From: Bordetella avium
GTDB taxonomy: Bacteria; Pseudomonadota; Gammaproteobacteria; Burkholderiales; Burkholderiaceae_B
Assembly: GCF_034424645.1 (NCBI RefSeq)
Contig: NZ_CP139969.1
Coordinates: forward strand, 62,001 to 126,000
DNA: 64,000 bases
Direction: 5' to 3'
Shown here: in pieces, positions 49,677-58,930 of the stretch
Layout: every line of letters begins with the position of its first letter
Position numbering within the stretch: the first letter of the stretch is position 1
Notes under the pieces: generated by a model
The model's database searches: none
The model's input: the letters and a program-made list of their open reading frames with translations, nothing else
Told to the model about the DNA's origin: nothing
Program-made: the position numbers and the translations under genes

Positions 49677-50303
49677 TTATTGATTGCGGCGGTTCAGGGC
49701 ATCGATCAGACCGTCGATGCCGTTTTGATTGATTTGCTGCGCAAACTGATTGCGGTAGTTCTCGATCAGCCAGATGCCTTCGACGTTGAGGTCATAAATG
49801 CGCCAGCCCTGGGGGGTTTTTTCCAGGCGGTAATCGACCTGTACGGGCTGCGAATTGGTTTGGCTGATGAGGGAGCGCACGACAACGTCGTTGGCGTTGG
49901 GATCGCCACGCTGGGGCAGCAGTTTGATCGTGGTGCCGTTGTCCACCTTGACGAGCGCGCCGCTATAGGTGCGCACCAGGGTGCCGCGGAAGGCTTCGGC
50001 CAGCCGCTGTTTTTGCTCTGGGGTGGCTTGACGCCAGAAACGGCCGGCCGCCAGACGCGTGGTTTTCTCGAAGTTGACGTAGGGCAGGATGTATTGATCG
50101 ACCACCTGATTAACGCGGTTCAGGTCGCCGGACTTCACGCCGGCGTCCTGTTTCAGCACATCAATGGCTTTCTCGGCCGCGTTCAGGACGAACTGATCCG
50201 GCGGGCCATTGGGGTTGACCGTCTGGGCTGCTGCGGCGCCACCCAGTGTGACGGCCGCGACCAGCAGCAGGCGTTGAAAAAAAGAAACAACAGAGAACCG
50301 CAT
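49677..50303 (-). CDS. mlaC: Phospholipid-binding protein MlaC
   Basis: 208 residues from the ATG at 50303 (MRFSVVSFFQRLLLVAAVTLGGAAAAQ signal). MlaC/Ttg2D domain (VDQYILPYVNFEKTTRLAAGRFWR ... TYSGALVKV). Shuttles phospholipids between MlaA in the outer membrane and the MlaFED complex. Follows mlaA by 30 nt. Confidence 0.92.
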   Translation of the reverse strand: MRFSVVSFFQRLLLVAAVTLGGAAAAQTVNPNGPPDQFVLNAAEKAIDVLKQDAGVKSGDLNRVNQVVDQYILPYVNFEKTTRLAAGRFWRQATPEQKQRLAEAFRGTLVRTYSGALVKVDNGTTIKLLPQRGDPNANDVVVRSLISQTNSQPVQVDYRLEKTPQGWRIYDLNVEGIWLIENYRNQFAQQINQNGIDGLIDALNRRNQ

Positions 50304-50333
50304 AAAAACTCCTTGATTAGTCACCTGCCGGCC

Positions 50334-51116
50334 TTACTTGGCCAGTGGCTTGGCGGCAGGCGCCTGGGAGGACGTGTCGTCATCTTCGTCCTCATAGTTG
50401 GGCAGTGCCGCTTCGTCGTCGGCGAGGTTGCCGCGCACCATGGCCGCACGGCGTTGCAGATAAGCATCGCGTATGAAGCTGTAGGGGTCGAGGGCCACGC
50501 GGTCGATCGTATTGCTCACGTCGAGCAGGTTGGCGCGGGCGTCGACGATTTCCAGACCCCAGAGCGAGTTGCGCAGGGGAATGTTATCGACTTGACGCAG
50601 GGTGACGGGGTCTCCATACCAGCCCACGGCGAGGCCTGCACTGTCGCGCACCGTGCTTGCGCCCCAGAACGGCAGCACCAGGTAAGGACCTTGGCCCAGG
50701 CCCCAGACGCCCAGCGTGACGCCGAAGTCGTTGGGGATCTTGCGCGCGCCATTCATCGACGCGACGTCGATACAACCGCCGATCCCCATGGTGGTGTTGA
50801 ACAGGAAGCGGCCGAGGGTATTGATGAAATCGTGGCCGCGGCCTTGCAGCATGCTGTTGGCGCCGGCCCAGATATCGCCCAGGTTGCTGAACATATTGTG
50901 GACGCAGGTGCGCACCGGGGACGGGACGACATAGGTATAGCCCTGCGCCACCGGCTTGAAGAGCGCCCGGTCAACCGTGTCATTGAATTTGTACACGCCA
51001 CGGTTAAAGCCTTCCCAGGGGTCGCGCGGGTCGGGGTTATGCGTGGCGGCGCAGCCGGCCAGAACCGCCCCGGCGGCGGCGACAGTGGTCAATCGAGTGA
51101 GGGCCTGCATCTTCAT
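50334..51116 (-). CDS. mlaA: Outer-membrane lipoprotein MlaA (VacJ)
   Basis: 260 residues. Lipobox LAGC with Cys22, MlaA core (DPWEGFNRGVYKFNDTVDRALFKPVAQGYTYVVP), and YLVLPFWGASTVRDSAGLA. Removes misplaced phospholipids from the outer leaflet. In E. coli mlaA is apart from mlaFEDCB; here it lies between mlaD and mlaC. The acidic C-terminal tail (DDEAALPNYEDEDDDT) is extra. Confidence 0.93.
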   Translation of the reverse strand: MKMQALTRLTTVAAAGAVLAGCAATHNPDPRDPWEGFNRGVYKFNDTVDRALFKPVAQGYTYVVPSPVRTCVHNMFSNLGDIWAGANSMLQGRGHDFINTLGRFLFNTTMGIGGCIDVASMNGARKIPNDFGVTLGVWGLGQGPYLVLPFWGASTVRDSAGLAVGWYGDPVTLRQVDNIPLRNSLWGLEIVDARANLLDVSNTIDRVALDPYSFIRDAYLQRRAAMVRGNLADDEAALPNYEDEDDDTSSQAPAAKPLAK

Positions 51117-51188
51117 GGTCTAACGCACCTTCGCGAGATATTTGTCTTTTTGATGATGTCGCCGCGGGCTTGACGCGGCAAGGCTCGT

Positions 51189-51677
51189 TCAGTGCGCAGC
51201 GGTGTCAGCTGCCGACGTGCCCTGTTTTTCTGCCGTGCCGTACAGGAACTTGCTGATCAGCTGCTCCAGGACGACAGCACTCTGTGTATAGCGGATTTTT
51301 CCGCCGTCGGCAAAATTCTCATCTTCACTGCCCGGGGTCACGCCGATGTATTGTTCGCCGAGCAAACCGGAGGTCAGGATGCTGGCCGAGGAGTCGGAGG
51401 GGAATTTGAAGGGGGTTTCGAGTTTCATCGTGACCACGGCCTGAAAGGTCTGGTCATTGAAGCTGATGTTGGAGACGCGCCCGACCACCACCCCGGCGCT
51501 TTTCACTGGCGCACGCACTTTCAGACCCCCGATATTGTCGAAATCGGCAGTGAGCTCATAGGTGGGCGTGAAGGAGAAACTGCTGAGGTTGCCGGCGCGC
51601 AGCGCCAGGAAGATGAGCGACAGTGCGCCCAACAGCACGAAGAGGCCAACCCAGAAATCGGTTTTTTCGCGTGACAT
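51189..51677 (-). CDS. mlaD: MCE-domain protein MlaD
   Basis: 162 residues. Membrane anchor (FWVGLFVLLGALSLIFLALRAG) and one MCE domain (YELTADFDNIGGLKVRAPVKSAGVVVGRVSNI, LLGEQYIGVTPG). Hexameric ring over MlaE that carries lipid. Follows mlaE by 12 nt. Confidence 0.93.
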   Translation of the reverse strand: MSREKTDFWVGLFVLLGALSLIFLALRAGNLSSFSFTPTYELTADFDNIGGLKVRAPVKSAGVVVGRVSNISFNDQTFQAVVTMKLETPFKFPSDSSASILTSGLLGEQYIGVTPGSEDENFADGGKIRYTQSAVVLEQLISKFLYGTAEKQGTSAADTAAH

Positions 51678-51689
51678 GATGAATCCGTA

Positions 51690-52478
51690 TCAATTGCCAA
51701 ACATCAGGGCGGTCAGAAGGAAATCCAGGGCCAGTACGGCGAGAGACCCCACCACCACGGTGCGGGTGGTGGCCCGCGCCACGCCTTCCGGCGTCGGGCG
51801 GGCCTGCCAACCCTCATAAAGGGCTACCAGGGTGACGGTGATGCCGAAGACCACGCTTTTGATCACGCCGTTGAGCACATCGTCCCAGATATCGACGCCG
51901 GCCTGCATCTGTGACCAGAATGCGCCGGTATCGACGCCGATCATGACGACGCCGACGACCCAGCCGCCCAGGATGCCCACCATGGAGAATACCGAGGCCA
52001 GGATGGGCATGGCGATGACGCCGCCCCAGAATCGTGGCACCAGGACACGGCGCATGGGGTCAACGGCCATGACTTCCATGGCGGCCAGTTGCTCACCGGC
52101 CTTCATGAGACCGATTTCAGCGGTGAGCGAGGTGCCCGCCCGGCCGGCAAACAGCAGGGCGGTCACGACCGGACCCAGTTCGCGCACCAGCGACAGCGCC
52201 ACCAGCAGGCCGAGGGCCTCCTCGGAGCCATAGCGATTCAGGGTGTAATAACCCTGCAGCCCCAGAACAAAGCCCACGAACAGGCCGGATACGGCGATGA
52301 TCAGCAGGGAATAGTTGCCGATGAAATGGACCTGCTGGGATACCAGGCGCGGGCGGCGGAAGATGATGCCGGAGCGCGCCAGGATAGCGCCAAAAAAGCG
52401 GGTGAAAAAGCCTACGCTCCGGATGAGATCGCCTACCCAGGCGCCGATGGCGGTGATGAATCGGCCCAGCGCGCTCAT
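51690..52478 (-). CDS. mlaE: Phospholipid transporter permease MlaE
   Basis: 262 residues, five to six membrane segments. MlaE signature [41 protein letters not shown] is intact. Overlaps mlaF by 4 nt. Confidence 0.94.
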   Translation of the reverse strand: MSALGRFITAIGAWVGDLIRSVGFFTRFFGAILARSGIIFRRPRLVSQQVHFIGNYSLLIIAVSGLFVGFVLGLQGYYTLNRYGSEEALGLLVALSLVRELGPVVTALLFAGRAGTSLTAEIGLMKAGEQLAAMEVMAVDPMRRVLVPRFWGGVIAMPILASVFSMVGILGGWVVGVVMIGVDTGAFWSQMQAGVDIWDDVLNGVIKSVVFGITVTLVALYEGWQARPTPEGVARATTRTVVVGSLAVLALDFLLTALMFGN

Positions 52479-53311
52479 GATTTGCGTCCTTGTTGTTGCC
52501 CCAGCCAGCGCTTGAAGGCCGGGGTTTCGGGGTAGCTGAACGCGACCGGGCCGTCAGGCGCGCCATCCAGGAACTGGCGGACATAGGGGTCCTGCGACTC
52601 CGACAGCGTCTGGGGAGGCCCGGATGCCTTCATCTGTCCCTGGCCGACGAGGTAGACCTGATCTGCGATGGCGAATGACTCCTGGATGTCATGGGTGATC
52701 AACACGGAGGCACAGCGCAGGCGATCCGACAGGTGCCGGATCAGACGCGCCGTGATACCCATGGAGATCGGGTCCAGTCCGGCAAAAGGCTCGTCGTAAA
52801 GAATGAGTTCAGGCTCGAGGACGACGGCGCGGGCCAGGGCCACCCGGCGAGCCATGCCTCCGGAAATCTCGGCGACGCGCAAATGGGCGGCTGCGCGCAG
52901 GCCGACCGCATCGAGCTTGTCCAGCACCTTGTCGAGAATGTCGGCTTCGCTGGCGTTCGTGTGTTCTCGCAGCGGAAAGGCGACATTTTCAAAGACGTTG
53001 AGGTCCGTAAAGAGCGCGCCCTGCTGAAACAGCACACCCATGCGCTTGCGCAGGCCTTGCAGCGATTCGGGGCTGGCCTGGGCGACGTCCTGGCCAAAGG
53101 CCTTGACCACGCCGCTCTGAGCGGCGATTTGGCCCGTGGCCGCGCGCAGCAGCGTGGTTTTACCCGAGCCGGAGCCGCCCATGACAGCGACCACCTGGCC
53201 GGCGTGCACCTCTAGCGTAATGCCCGAAAGCACGGTGAAGTCGCCATACCCTAGCGCAACATCCTTGCAGGACAATACGAGTTCCGAGCTGTTGCGGGTA
53301 GAAACGGGCAT
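52475..53311 (-). CDS. mlaF: Phospholipid transporter ATPase MlaF
   Basis: 278 residues. Walker [14 protein letters not shown], signature [16 protein letters not shown], Walker [16 protein letters not shown]. First gene of mlaFED-mlaA-mlaC. No STAS partner MlaB follows mlaC in this window. Confidence 0.94.
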   Translation of the reverse strand: MPVSTRNSSELVLSCKDVALGYGDFTVLSGITLEVHAGQVVAVMGGSGSGKTTLLRAATGQIAAQSGVVKAFGQDVAQASPESLQGLRKRMGVLFQQGALFTDLNVFENVAFPLREHTNASEADILDKVLDKLDAVGLRAAAHLRVAEISGGMARRVALARAVVLEPELILYDEPFAGLDPISMGITARLIRHLSDRLRCASVLITHDIQESFAIADQVYLVGQGQMKASGPPQTLSESQDPYVRQFLDGAPDGPVAFSYPETPAFKRWLGQQQGRKS

Positions 53312-53690
53312 GGGCAGCGGGTAGGGTTGCGGAATGCTCGAAGGCCTTTCCTGGGGGCACGATGAGGGTGCGACAATCCATCATTGTAGCCCGAGCCCCG
53401 TTTTCGCCCAGGGGTGCCGTATGGCTGGACTGCTGTTTTCCTGTTGTGGATCGGATTCCGTCAAGCCGATTCAAGAAATTGGCGTCTTGCCTTGCTAGGA
53501 AAAGCGCGCGACTGCGGGCCGCAATCCAAGCCCGTGTCCGAGGCGAAAAAAGGGGTGGGATGACCTCTGGCCTTTCCCGGCGTATCGACGCCGCGCTGGT
53601 TGATGCCAACCGGCAGGCCTAAGCCCGGTTTCAGACATAGAGAAGTAAAACGGGGCCGAAAGGCCCCGTTCCTGCCTTGGCTTGTCTGCT
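53312..53690. other. Intergenic region upstream of mlaF
   Basis: 379 nt without a convincing gene. A plus-strand frame at 53362-53622 and a minus-strand one at 53160-53609 have no recognisable product. TACAAT on the minus strand at 53388-53383 may be the mla promoter -10. The ompW terminator lies at 53642-53670. Confidence 0.4.
53642..53670 (-). terminator. Terminator of ompW
   Basis: AACGGGGCC (53649-53657), loop GAAA, GGCCCCGTT (53662-53670); minus-strand T run from the AAAA at 53647-53650. 21 nt past the ompW stop. Confidence 0.8.
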
Positions 53691-54326
53691 TTAGAAGCGA
53701 TAGCCCACGCCCACCGTGGCAACCCAGGGGTTGATGCGGGCCGTGCCGATGCGTTCGCCGTCGAGCTTCACCTTGGACGAGATGTCGATATAGCGCAGAT
53801 CGGCGTTCAGGAACCAGCGTTCGCTGAGTTTGACGTCTACGCCGACCTGGCCGGCGAGGCCCCAGGAGTCTTTGAGCTTGAGATTCGAGCCGGCCAGCGC
53901 GCCGCGAGCCTGGGTGTCAAAGAAGTGGGTGTAGTTCAGACCCACGCCAACATAGGGTTGCACCGTGCTGTCTGGCAGAAAGTGCCATTGCAGGCTGAGC
54001 GTAGGGGGCAAGTGCTTGGTTTTGCCGATGGTGCCTAGTCCGCTGCCGCGAATGTCATGCTCGAAAGGCCATGCGCCCAGCAGTTCGATACCCACGTTGC
54101 GCGTGGCCATGTAGGTCACGGTGAACGACGGACGGGTGCTGTTGTTCACGTCCAGATCGACCGAGCCGTTGAGCACGCTGCCGTTGTTGGATTGGGGGCG
54201 AACCTGGGTTACGCCTACCTTGACCAGCCAGTCCCCTTCCTCGTGGGCCAGGGCGGGAGCAGACAACATGGTGCCGCACAGCGCGGCCAGGGCGATGGCG
54301 CGACCGCGCCGGAAAACTGCTTGCAT
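53691..54326 (-). CDS. ompW: OmpW-family outer-membrane protein
   Basis: 211 residues from the ATG at 54326 with GGAGAG upstream. Signal peptide (ALAALCGTMLSAPALA), then an eight-stranded barrel (WLVKVGVTQVRPQSNNG start, ending WVATVGVGYRF with terminal Phe). Small hydrophobic-molecule channel. A TTGACCCAGGTCAT sequence at 54387-54400, about 60 nt before the start, is a weak FNR/Crp-like dyad. Confidence 0.92.
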   Translation of the reverse strand: MQAVFRRGRAIALAALCGTMLSAPALAHEEGDWLVKVGVTQVRPQSNNGSVLNGSVDLDVNNSTRPSFTVTYMATRNVGIELLGAWPFEHDIRGSGLGTIGKTKHLPPTLSLQWHFLPDSTVQPYVGVGLNYTHFFDTQARGALAGSNLKLKDSWGLAGQVGVDVKLSERWFLNADLRYIDISSKVKLDGERIGTARINPWVATVGVGYRF

Positions 54327-54451
54327 CTCTCTCTCCGTAAATTGATCCGTATGCAGACAGATTCGCAGAGCGTGGGCTTTACGGCTATGACCTGGGTCAA
54401 GCGACACAGAGATTTCTGATTTGTTCTGTGGAAGCGATGCCACAGTCGGCT

Positions 54452-55351
54452 TTAGCGCGGCACCGCGTAAGCATGGCGGAAGTAGTCGCGGATGGCGCGC
54501 ATGGCCGGGCTAAGCTCGGTACCCCGGCGCCAGGCCAGGCCGACATTCATCGGCGGAATAGGGTCTTTCAGTTGAATGGTTTCGATGCGCCGCCCTTCCA
54601 GAGACCAGGGGCGGTAGACCATGTCAGACAGCATGGCGACGCCGCCGCCATTGGCCACCATGCTGCGCACGGCTTCCACCGAGGAGGTGCGCAGCCGGAT
54701 ATCGGGGCGAAATGGCGTGTCGGCCCAGTAACGCAGTGCGGTGTGAGCGGCTTCATCCACCGTGAGCATGATGAAGGGTTCGCGTGCGACGTCCTCGAGT
54801 GTGACGGTGTCGCGCGATAGCAAGGGGTGGCGGGCAGGCACCCAGAGGCGGCGCGGCGAGCCGAAGAAGTGTTCGACCGCCAGTTCGGGGTTGACCACAT
54901 TGGAGGTCAGCAGCACCGCCATATCGTAGCGATGTGCGATCAGTCCCTCTTCGATGGCGTTGCGGTTCAGTTCGTGTAACTGGATGTCTAGTTGCGGATG
55001 CAGCTGTGATAAGCGGTTCAGGTGATAGGGGAGGAAATAGCCGATGACGGTATAAGACGCCGCCAGCAGCAGGCGGCCGGCCGCCCCTTCGGATGCGCCA
55101 TTCATGTTCAGGGCTTCGTCCACTGAAGACAGAATGTGGTACGCATGATTGAGAAAAGCGCGTCCGGTGTTGGTCAGCGTCACGCCGGTCGCGCCCCGGT
55201 CAAAGAGGGACGATCCAACCGCGTCTTCTAGCTCGCGAATGGCGGTGGTGACGGCTGATTGGGAAATGCTGAGCTGGATGGCGGCCTGCGAAATCTGTCC
55301 GAGTTCGGCAGCCGCTACGAAGTATTTGAGCTGTTTCAGAGTCAAAGACAT
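54452..55351 (-). CDS. LysR-family regulator, probable regulator of the pxp operon
   Basis: 299 residues. N-terminal HTH (LKQLKYFVAAAELGQISQAAIQLSISQSAVTTAIRELEDAVG) and LysR substrate-binding domain. Divergent from pxpA across a 257-nt AT-rich region with two identical palindromes, the nearer just 9 nt from its start: consistent with autorepression and control of pxpA. Effector unknown; likely the operon's substrate. Confidence 0.92.
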   Translation of the reverse strand: MSLTLKQLKYFVAAAELGQISQAAIQLSISQSAVTTAIRELEDAVGSSLFDRGATGVTLTNTGRAFLNHAYHILSSVDEALNMNGASEGAAGRLLLAASYTVIGYFLPYHLNRLSQLHPQLDIQLHELNRNAIEEGLIAHRYDMAVLLTSNVVNPELAVEHFFGSPRRLWVPARHPLLSRDTVTLEDVAREPFIMLTVDEAAHTALRYWADTPFRPDIRLRTSSVEAVRSMVANGGGVAMLSDMVYRPWSLEGRRIETIQLKDPIPPMNVGLAWRRGTELSPAMRAIRDYFRHAYAVPR

Positions 55352-55360
55352 GGCGATCTT

Positions 55361-55379
55361 TATCTAAAAAATAGATATT
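55361..55379. promoter_or_regulatory. LysR-type palindromic site 1
   Basis: TATCTAAAAAATAGATATT. Arms TATCTA and TAGATA flank five A; TCTA-N5-TAGA is a T-N11-A LysR box. It begins 10 nt upstream of the lysR start codon. Identical to site 2. Confidence 0.6.
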
Positions 55380-55490
55380 AAGACTTAAAAATATCTGTTT
55401 TAGAAAAATAAAGCTCGCCAGGAATATCTAGGGAAATCCCTTAATTTTTAAGGGAACTGGAAAATTATCTGAAAATTGGCCGCGCTTTGT

Positions 55491-55509
55491 TATCTAAAAA
55501 ATAGATATT
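55491..55509. promoter_or_regulatory. LysR-type palindromic site 2
   Basis: Exact copy of the 19-bp site 1, 130 bp further on, about 100 nt before the pxpA start. Three more TATCT half-sites lie between them (55392, 55425, 55466). Confidence 0.6.
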
Positions 55510-55608
55510 GAGTGATTTAAAAAAAGAACTTTTTATTCATCAAAGCCTTGGCTACTGTTCCCACACTGCTGGCGCCAATGTGGCGCAGCACCTGGGAGAC
55601 ACATATTC

Positions 55609-56385
55609 ATGACCAAGGCGAGCATCGACCTGAACTCCGATATGGGAGAGGGTTTCGGTCCCTGGAAAATCGGTGATGGCATTGATGAGCAGATCATGCC
55701 CCTGATCAGCTCCGCCAATATCGCAACGGGTTTTCATGCCGGCGATCCCAACATCATGAGCCGCACTGTGCTGATGGCCCGCGAGCACGGCGTGGGCATT
55801 GGCGCGCATCCGGGGTTTCGCGACCTGGCGGGCTTTGGCCGGCGTGATCTCAAAGAAAGCGCCGAGGGTCTGGTCAACGATATCGTTTATCAGCTAGGCG
55901 CGCTGCGTGAGTTTGCCCGCTTGCATGGCGTGCGCTTGCAGCACATCAAGCCCCATGGGGCGCTCTACATGCTGGCCGCGCGAGACGAGACGCTGTCGCG
56001 CCGTCTGGTGCAAACCCTGCGCGAGCTCGAGCCCACGCTCTATCTCTATTGCATGGAGAACTCCGTTACTTGCAAGGTGGCGCGTGAACTGGGCCAGCCG
56101 GTCGTGCGCGAGTTCTATGCCGACCGCGACTACGACTCCAGCGGCTCCATTGTTTTCACGCGCTATACCAAGGCGCTTGATCCTGCGCAGGTGGCGGCCA
56201 AGGTGTTGCGCGCTTGCACGGAGGGCCGTGTGCGTACGGTCGAGGGGCAGGACATTCCCATCGATTTTGATTCCGTCTGCATTCACAGCGATACGCCAGG
56301 CGCGCTGGAGTTGGTCGAGGCGACCCGCCAGCATCTGCAAGCGGCCGGAATCCGTATCAGCCCGCCGCCCTTCCCTGTGCTCTGA
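55609..56385 (+). CDS. pxpA: 5-Oxoprolinase subunit A (LamB/YcsF family)
   Basis: 258 residues. [20 protein letters not shown] and [21 protein letters not shown] are the YcsF signature. Known role of PxpA with PxpB and PxpC: ATP-dependent opening of 5-oxoproline to glutamate. First gene of the operon; weak GGGAG before the ATG. Confidence 0.93.
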   Translation: MTKASIDLNSDMGEGFGPWKIGDGIDEQIMPLISSANIATGFHAGDPNIMSRTVLMAREHGVGIGAHPGFRDLAGFGRRDLKESAEGLVNDIVYQLGALREFARLHGVRLQHIKPHGALYMLAARDETLSRRLVQTLRELEPTLYLYCMENSVTCKVARELGQPVVREFYADRDYDSSGSIVFTRYTKALDPAQVAAKVLRACTEGRVRTVEGQDIPIDFDSVCIHSDTPGALELVEATRQHLQAAGIRISPPPFPVL

Positions 56386-56423
56386 GCCATCCCCAGATTT
56401 TTATATTCCAAGGAGAAAAAAAC

Positions 56424-56666
56424 ATGTCGCAGCAAGACCTTCCCAGCCCCCTGCCCGGCACTTTCTACCGCAGCCCCGGTCCTGGCGAAGCACCCTTCGT
56501 CGAAGTCGGCAAGAGGGTGGCGGCCGGTGACATCGTGGGCATCATCGAGGTGATGAAACAGTTCAACCAGATCGAGACCTCTGTGGCCGGCGTCGTAGCC
56601 GAAATCCTGGTGGCGGATGGCGATCCGGTGGAAGCGGGGCAGCCGTTGTTGCGCATCGAGGGCTGA
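56424..56666 (+). CDS. Stand-alone biotin carboxyl carrier domain
   Basis: 80 residues, almost only the biotinyl domain. The biotinylated lysine is Lys45 in IIEVMKQFNQ (EVMKQ instead of the usual EAMKM). It lacks the N-terminal and Pro/Ala linker regions of AccB (about 150 residues). It serves the biotin carboxylase encoded 3 nt downstream. AGGAG before the ATG. Between pxpA and the carboxylase. Confidence 0.9.
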   Translation: MSQQDLPSPLPGTFYRSPGPGEAPFVEVGKRVAAGDIVGIIEVMKQFNQIETSVAGVVAEILVADGDPVEAGQPLLRIEG

Positions 56667-56669
56667 GGC

Positions 56670-58058
56670 ATGGCAATGTCTTCTTATCAGCCGCAGCGGA
56701 TACACAAATTGCTGGTGGCCAATCGCGGCGAAATCGCCCTGCGGGTGATCCGCGCCGCCCGCGAGCTGGGCATGCGCACGGTCGCGGTCTATAGCGATGC
56801 CGATCGCGATGCCCTGCCCGTCAAACTGGCCGACGAGGCGGTGCATATTGGCGGGTCGCACGCCACGCGCAGTTACCTGAACAGCGAGGCTATTCTGGCG
56901 GCGGCCCGTCAGTCGGGCGCGCAGGCCGTGCATCCGGGCTATGGGTTTCTCTCGGAAAACGCGGCTTTCGCCGAGGCCGTGGAGCATGCCGGTCTGATCT
57001 TTGTGGGGCCCGATGCCGGCATTATCCGCCGCATGGGGGATAAGGCCGCCGCGAGGCGGGCCGCTCAGGAGGCCGGTGTGCCGACGGTGCCAGGCAGCGA
57101 CGGCGTGGTCGCGACGCTGGACGAGGCGCTCACCCATGCCGCCGTCATAGGCTATCCCCTGATGGTCAAGGCGGCGGCGGGCGGTGGCGGACGCGGTATC
57201 CGGGTGGTGGCTGATGAGGCGGAGCTGCGCGAGCGGATGCCGCTGGCACAGGCCGAGGCGAAAGCCGCTTTCGGCGACGGCGGGGTCTATCTGGAGCGCT
57301 TCCTGCCACGTGCCCGCCACATCGAAGTGCAGGTCTTGGGCGATGGCCGTCATGCCGTGCATTTGTTCGAACGCGAATGCTCTTTGCAACGGCGGCGTCA
57401 AAAAATTATGGAAGAAGCGCCCTCGCCGGTACTGTCCGAAGCGCTGCGCGCATCGCTTTGCGCTTCGGCCGTCCGATTGGCTCAGGCCGTGTCTTATCGT
57501 GGCGCGGGCACACTCGAATACCTGTACGACGAGGCGCGAGGAGAGTTTTATTTCATTGAGATGAATACGCGCATCCAGGTCGAGCATCCGATTACCGAGA
57601 TGATCACCGGCGTGGATCTGGTGCGCGAAATGCTGCGCATCGCCGATGGCGAGCCCTTGCGCTTTGAGCAGGGTGACATCGTCATGCGGGGCGCGGCCAT
57701 CGAGTGCCGGCTCAATGCTGAGGACCCCACACGCAATTTCGCGCCTGGGCCGGGCACGGTGACGCAGCTGCGCTGGCCGGGTGGGCCAGGGGTGCGGGTG
57801 GACTCGATGGTGTATGCGGGTTGCGCCGTTGCGCCCTACTACGATTCGCTGCTGGCCAAGCTGATCGTCTGGGACGAGAGCCGGCCGCAGGCCTTGGGAC
57901 GCATGGCGCGTGCCCTGGATGAAGTGCAGCTCGAAGGTCTGCCCTCCACGCTGGCCTTGCACCGCGCCCTGGTGCAGGACACCGCTGTGCTCAAGGGTGA
58001 CTTTCACACAAACTATCTCGAAGCCTGGATGCAGAGTTGGCCGGAGGGCAAGCAATGA
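56670..58058 (+). CDS. Biotin carboxylase (AccC-like)
   Basis: 462 residues. KLLVANRGEIALRVIRAARELGM start, glycine-rich ATP loop (MVKAAAGGGGRGIRVV, about 165-180), EMNTRIQVEHPITEMITG, and the C-terminal domain. Carboxylates the biotin carrier using ATP and bicarbonate. This is probably a second, substrate-specific copy rather than the fatty-acid AccC. The stop overlaps pxpB. Confidence 0.92.
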   Translation: MAMSSYQPQRIHKLLVANRGEIALRVIRAARELGMRTVAVYSDADRDALPVKLADEAVHIGGSHATRSYLNSEAILAAARQSGAQAVHPGYGFLSENAAFAEAVEHAGLIFVGPDAGIIRRMGDKAAARRAAQEAGVPTVPGSDGVVATLDEALTHAAVIGYPLMVKAAAGGGGRGIRVVADEAELRERMPLAQAEAKAAFGDGGVYLERFLPRARHIEVQVLGDGRHAVHLFERECSLQRRRQKIMEEAPSPVLSEALRASLCASAVRLAQAVSYRGAGTLEYLYDEARGEFYFIEMNTRIQVEHPITEMITGVDLVREMLRIADGEPLRFEQGDIVMRGAAIECRLNAEDPTRNFAPGPGTVTQLRWPGGPGVRVDSMVYAGCAVAPYYDSLLAKLIVWDESRPQALGRMARALDEVQLEGLPSTLALHRALVQDTAVLKGDFHTNYLEAWMQSWPEGKQ

Positions 58059-58930
58059 GTGTGCGTTACAGCTTTGGCGGTGATGAGTTCATCTTTGCCG
58101 AGATCAGCGAAGCGATGTCGCTGGAATCCTTTTTCAAGAGCATGGCCATCACAACGGCCTTGCGCGAGCGCGCCGTGCCGGGGGTTATTGAAATCTGCCC
58201 GGCCAATGCCTCGTATCAGGTGCGCTATGACCCGGATGTCATCTCGCCCCAGGCGCTATTGGACATGCTGCGCGAGATCGAGGCCGATATCCCGCTCGAC
58301 GACCTTAAGCTACAAACGCGGCTGGTCGAGGTGCCGGTGCTCTACAACGACCCCTGGACCCATGAAACCCTGATGCGCTTTCGTGAGCGTCATCAAGATC
58401 CGGACTCCACCGATCTGGAATATGCCGCCCGCATCAACGGCTTTGACTCGGTGCAGGGCTTTATCGATGCGCACGCGGGCTCGCCCTGGTTCGTATCGAT
58501 GGTGGGCTTTGTGGCGGGGCTGCCCTTCATGTATCAGATGGTTGAGCGCGAACGTCAGTTGCAAGTGCCCAAATACCTGCGTCCTCGCACCGATACGCCC
58601 AAGCATACGGTGGGGCATGGCGGCTGCTTTGGCTGCATCTACTCGGTGCGCGGCGCGGGCGGCTATCAGATGTTCGGCGTGACGCCTGCGCCCATTTTCG
58701 AACCGGCTCAACGTCAGGCGCATTTGCGCGACTCGATGCTGTTTTTCCGGCCAGGCGATATCGTCAAGTTTCAGCCCATCGACCGCAAGGCCTACGATCA
58801 AGCCCTGGCCGAAGTCGAGGCGGGCACATTCAAGCTGAGTGTGCGGCCCCTGTCTTTCTCACTATCCGAATTCCTGGCGTCGCCCCAGGCCTATAACGCC
58901 CGTTTGCTGGAGACGAGTCATGAGCACTGA
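58055..58930 (+). CDS. pxpB: 5-Oxoprolinase subunit B (KipI/AHS1 family)
   Basis: 291 residues from the ATG at 58055 (ATGA overlap). MSVRYSFGGDEFIFAEISEAMSLESFF and the conserved GGCFGCIYSVRGAGGYQMFGVTPAPIF. Longer than the usual 220-240. KipI domains form the carboxyltransferase half of urea carboxylase with KipA. Overlaps pxpC by 11 nt. Confidence 0.9.
   Translation: MSVRYSFGGDEFIFAEISEAMSLESFFKSMAITTALRERAVPGVIEICPANASYQVRYDPDVISPQALLDMLREIEADIPLDDLKLQTRLVEVPVLYNDPWTHETLMRFRERHQDPDSTDLEYAARINGFDSVQGFIDAHAGSPWFVSMVGFVAGLPFMYQMVERERQLQVPKYLRPRTDTPKHTVGHGGCFGCIYSVRGAGGYQMFGVTPAPIFEPAQRQAHLRDSMLFFRPGDIVKFQPIDRKAYDQALAEVEAGTFKLSVRPLSFSLSEFLASPQAYNARLLETSHEH

Noticed and set aside
53362..53622. 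86-codon plus-strand ORF near the mla promoter
   Set aside because: Arg-rich composition without motifs, overlaps no conserved context; likely random.
56283..58055. 590-codon minus-strand open frame
   Set aside because: Antisense to the biotin carrier and carboxylase genes; composition is His/Arg-rich as in shadow frames, no family motif.
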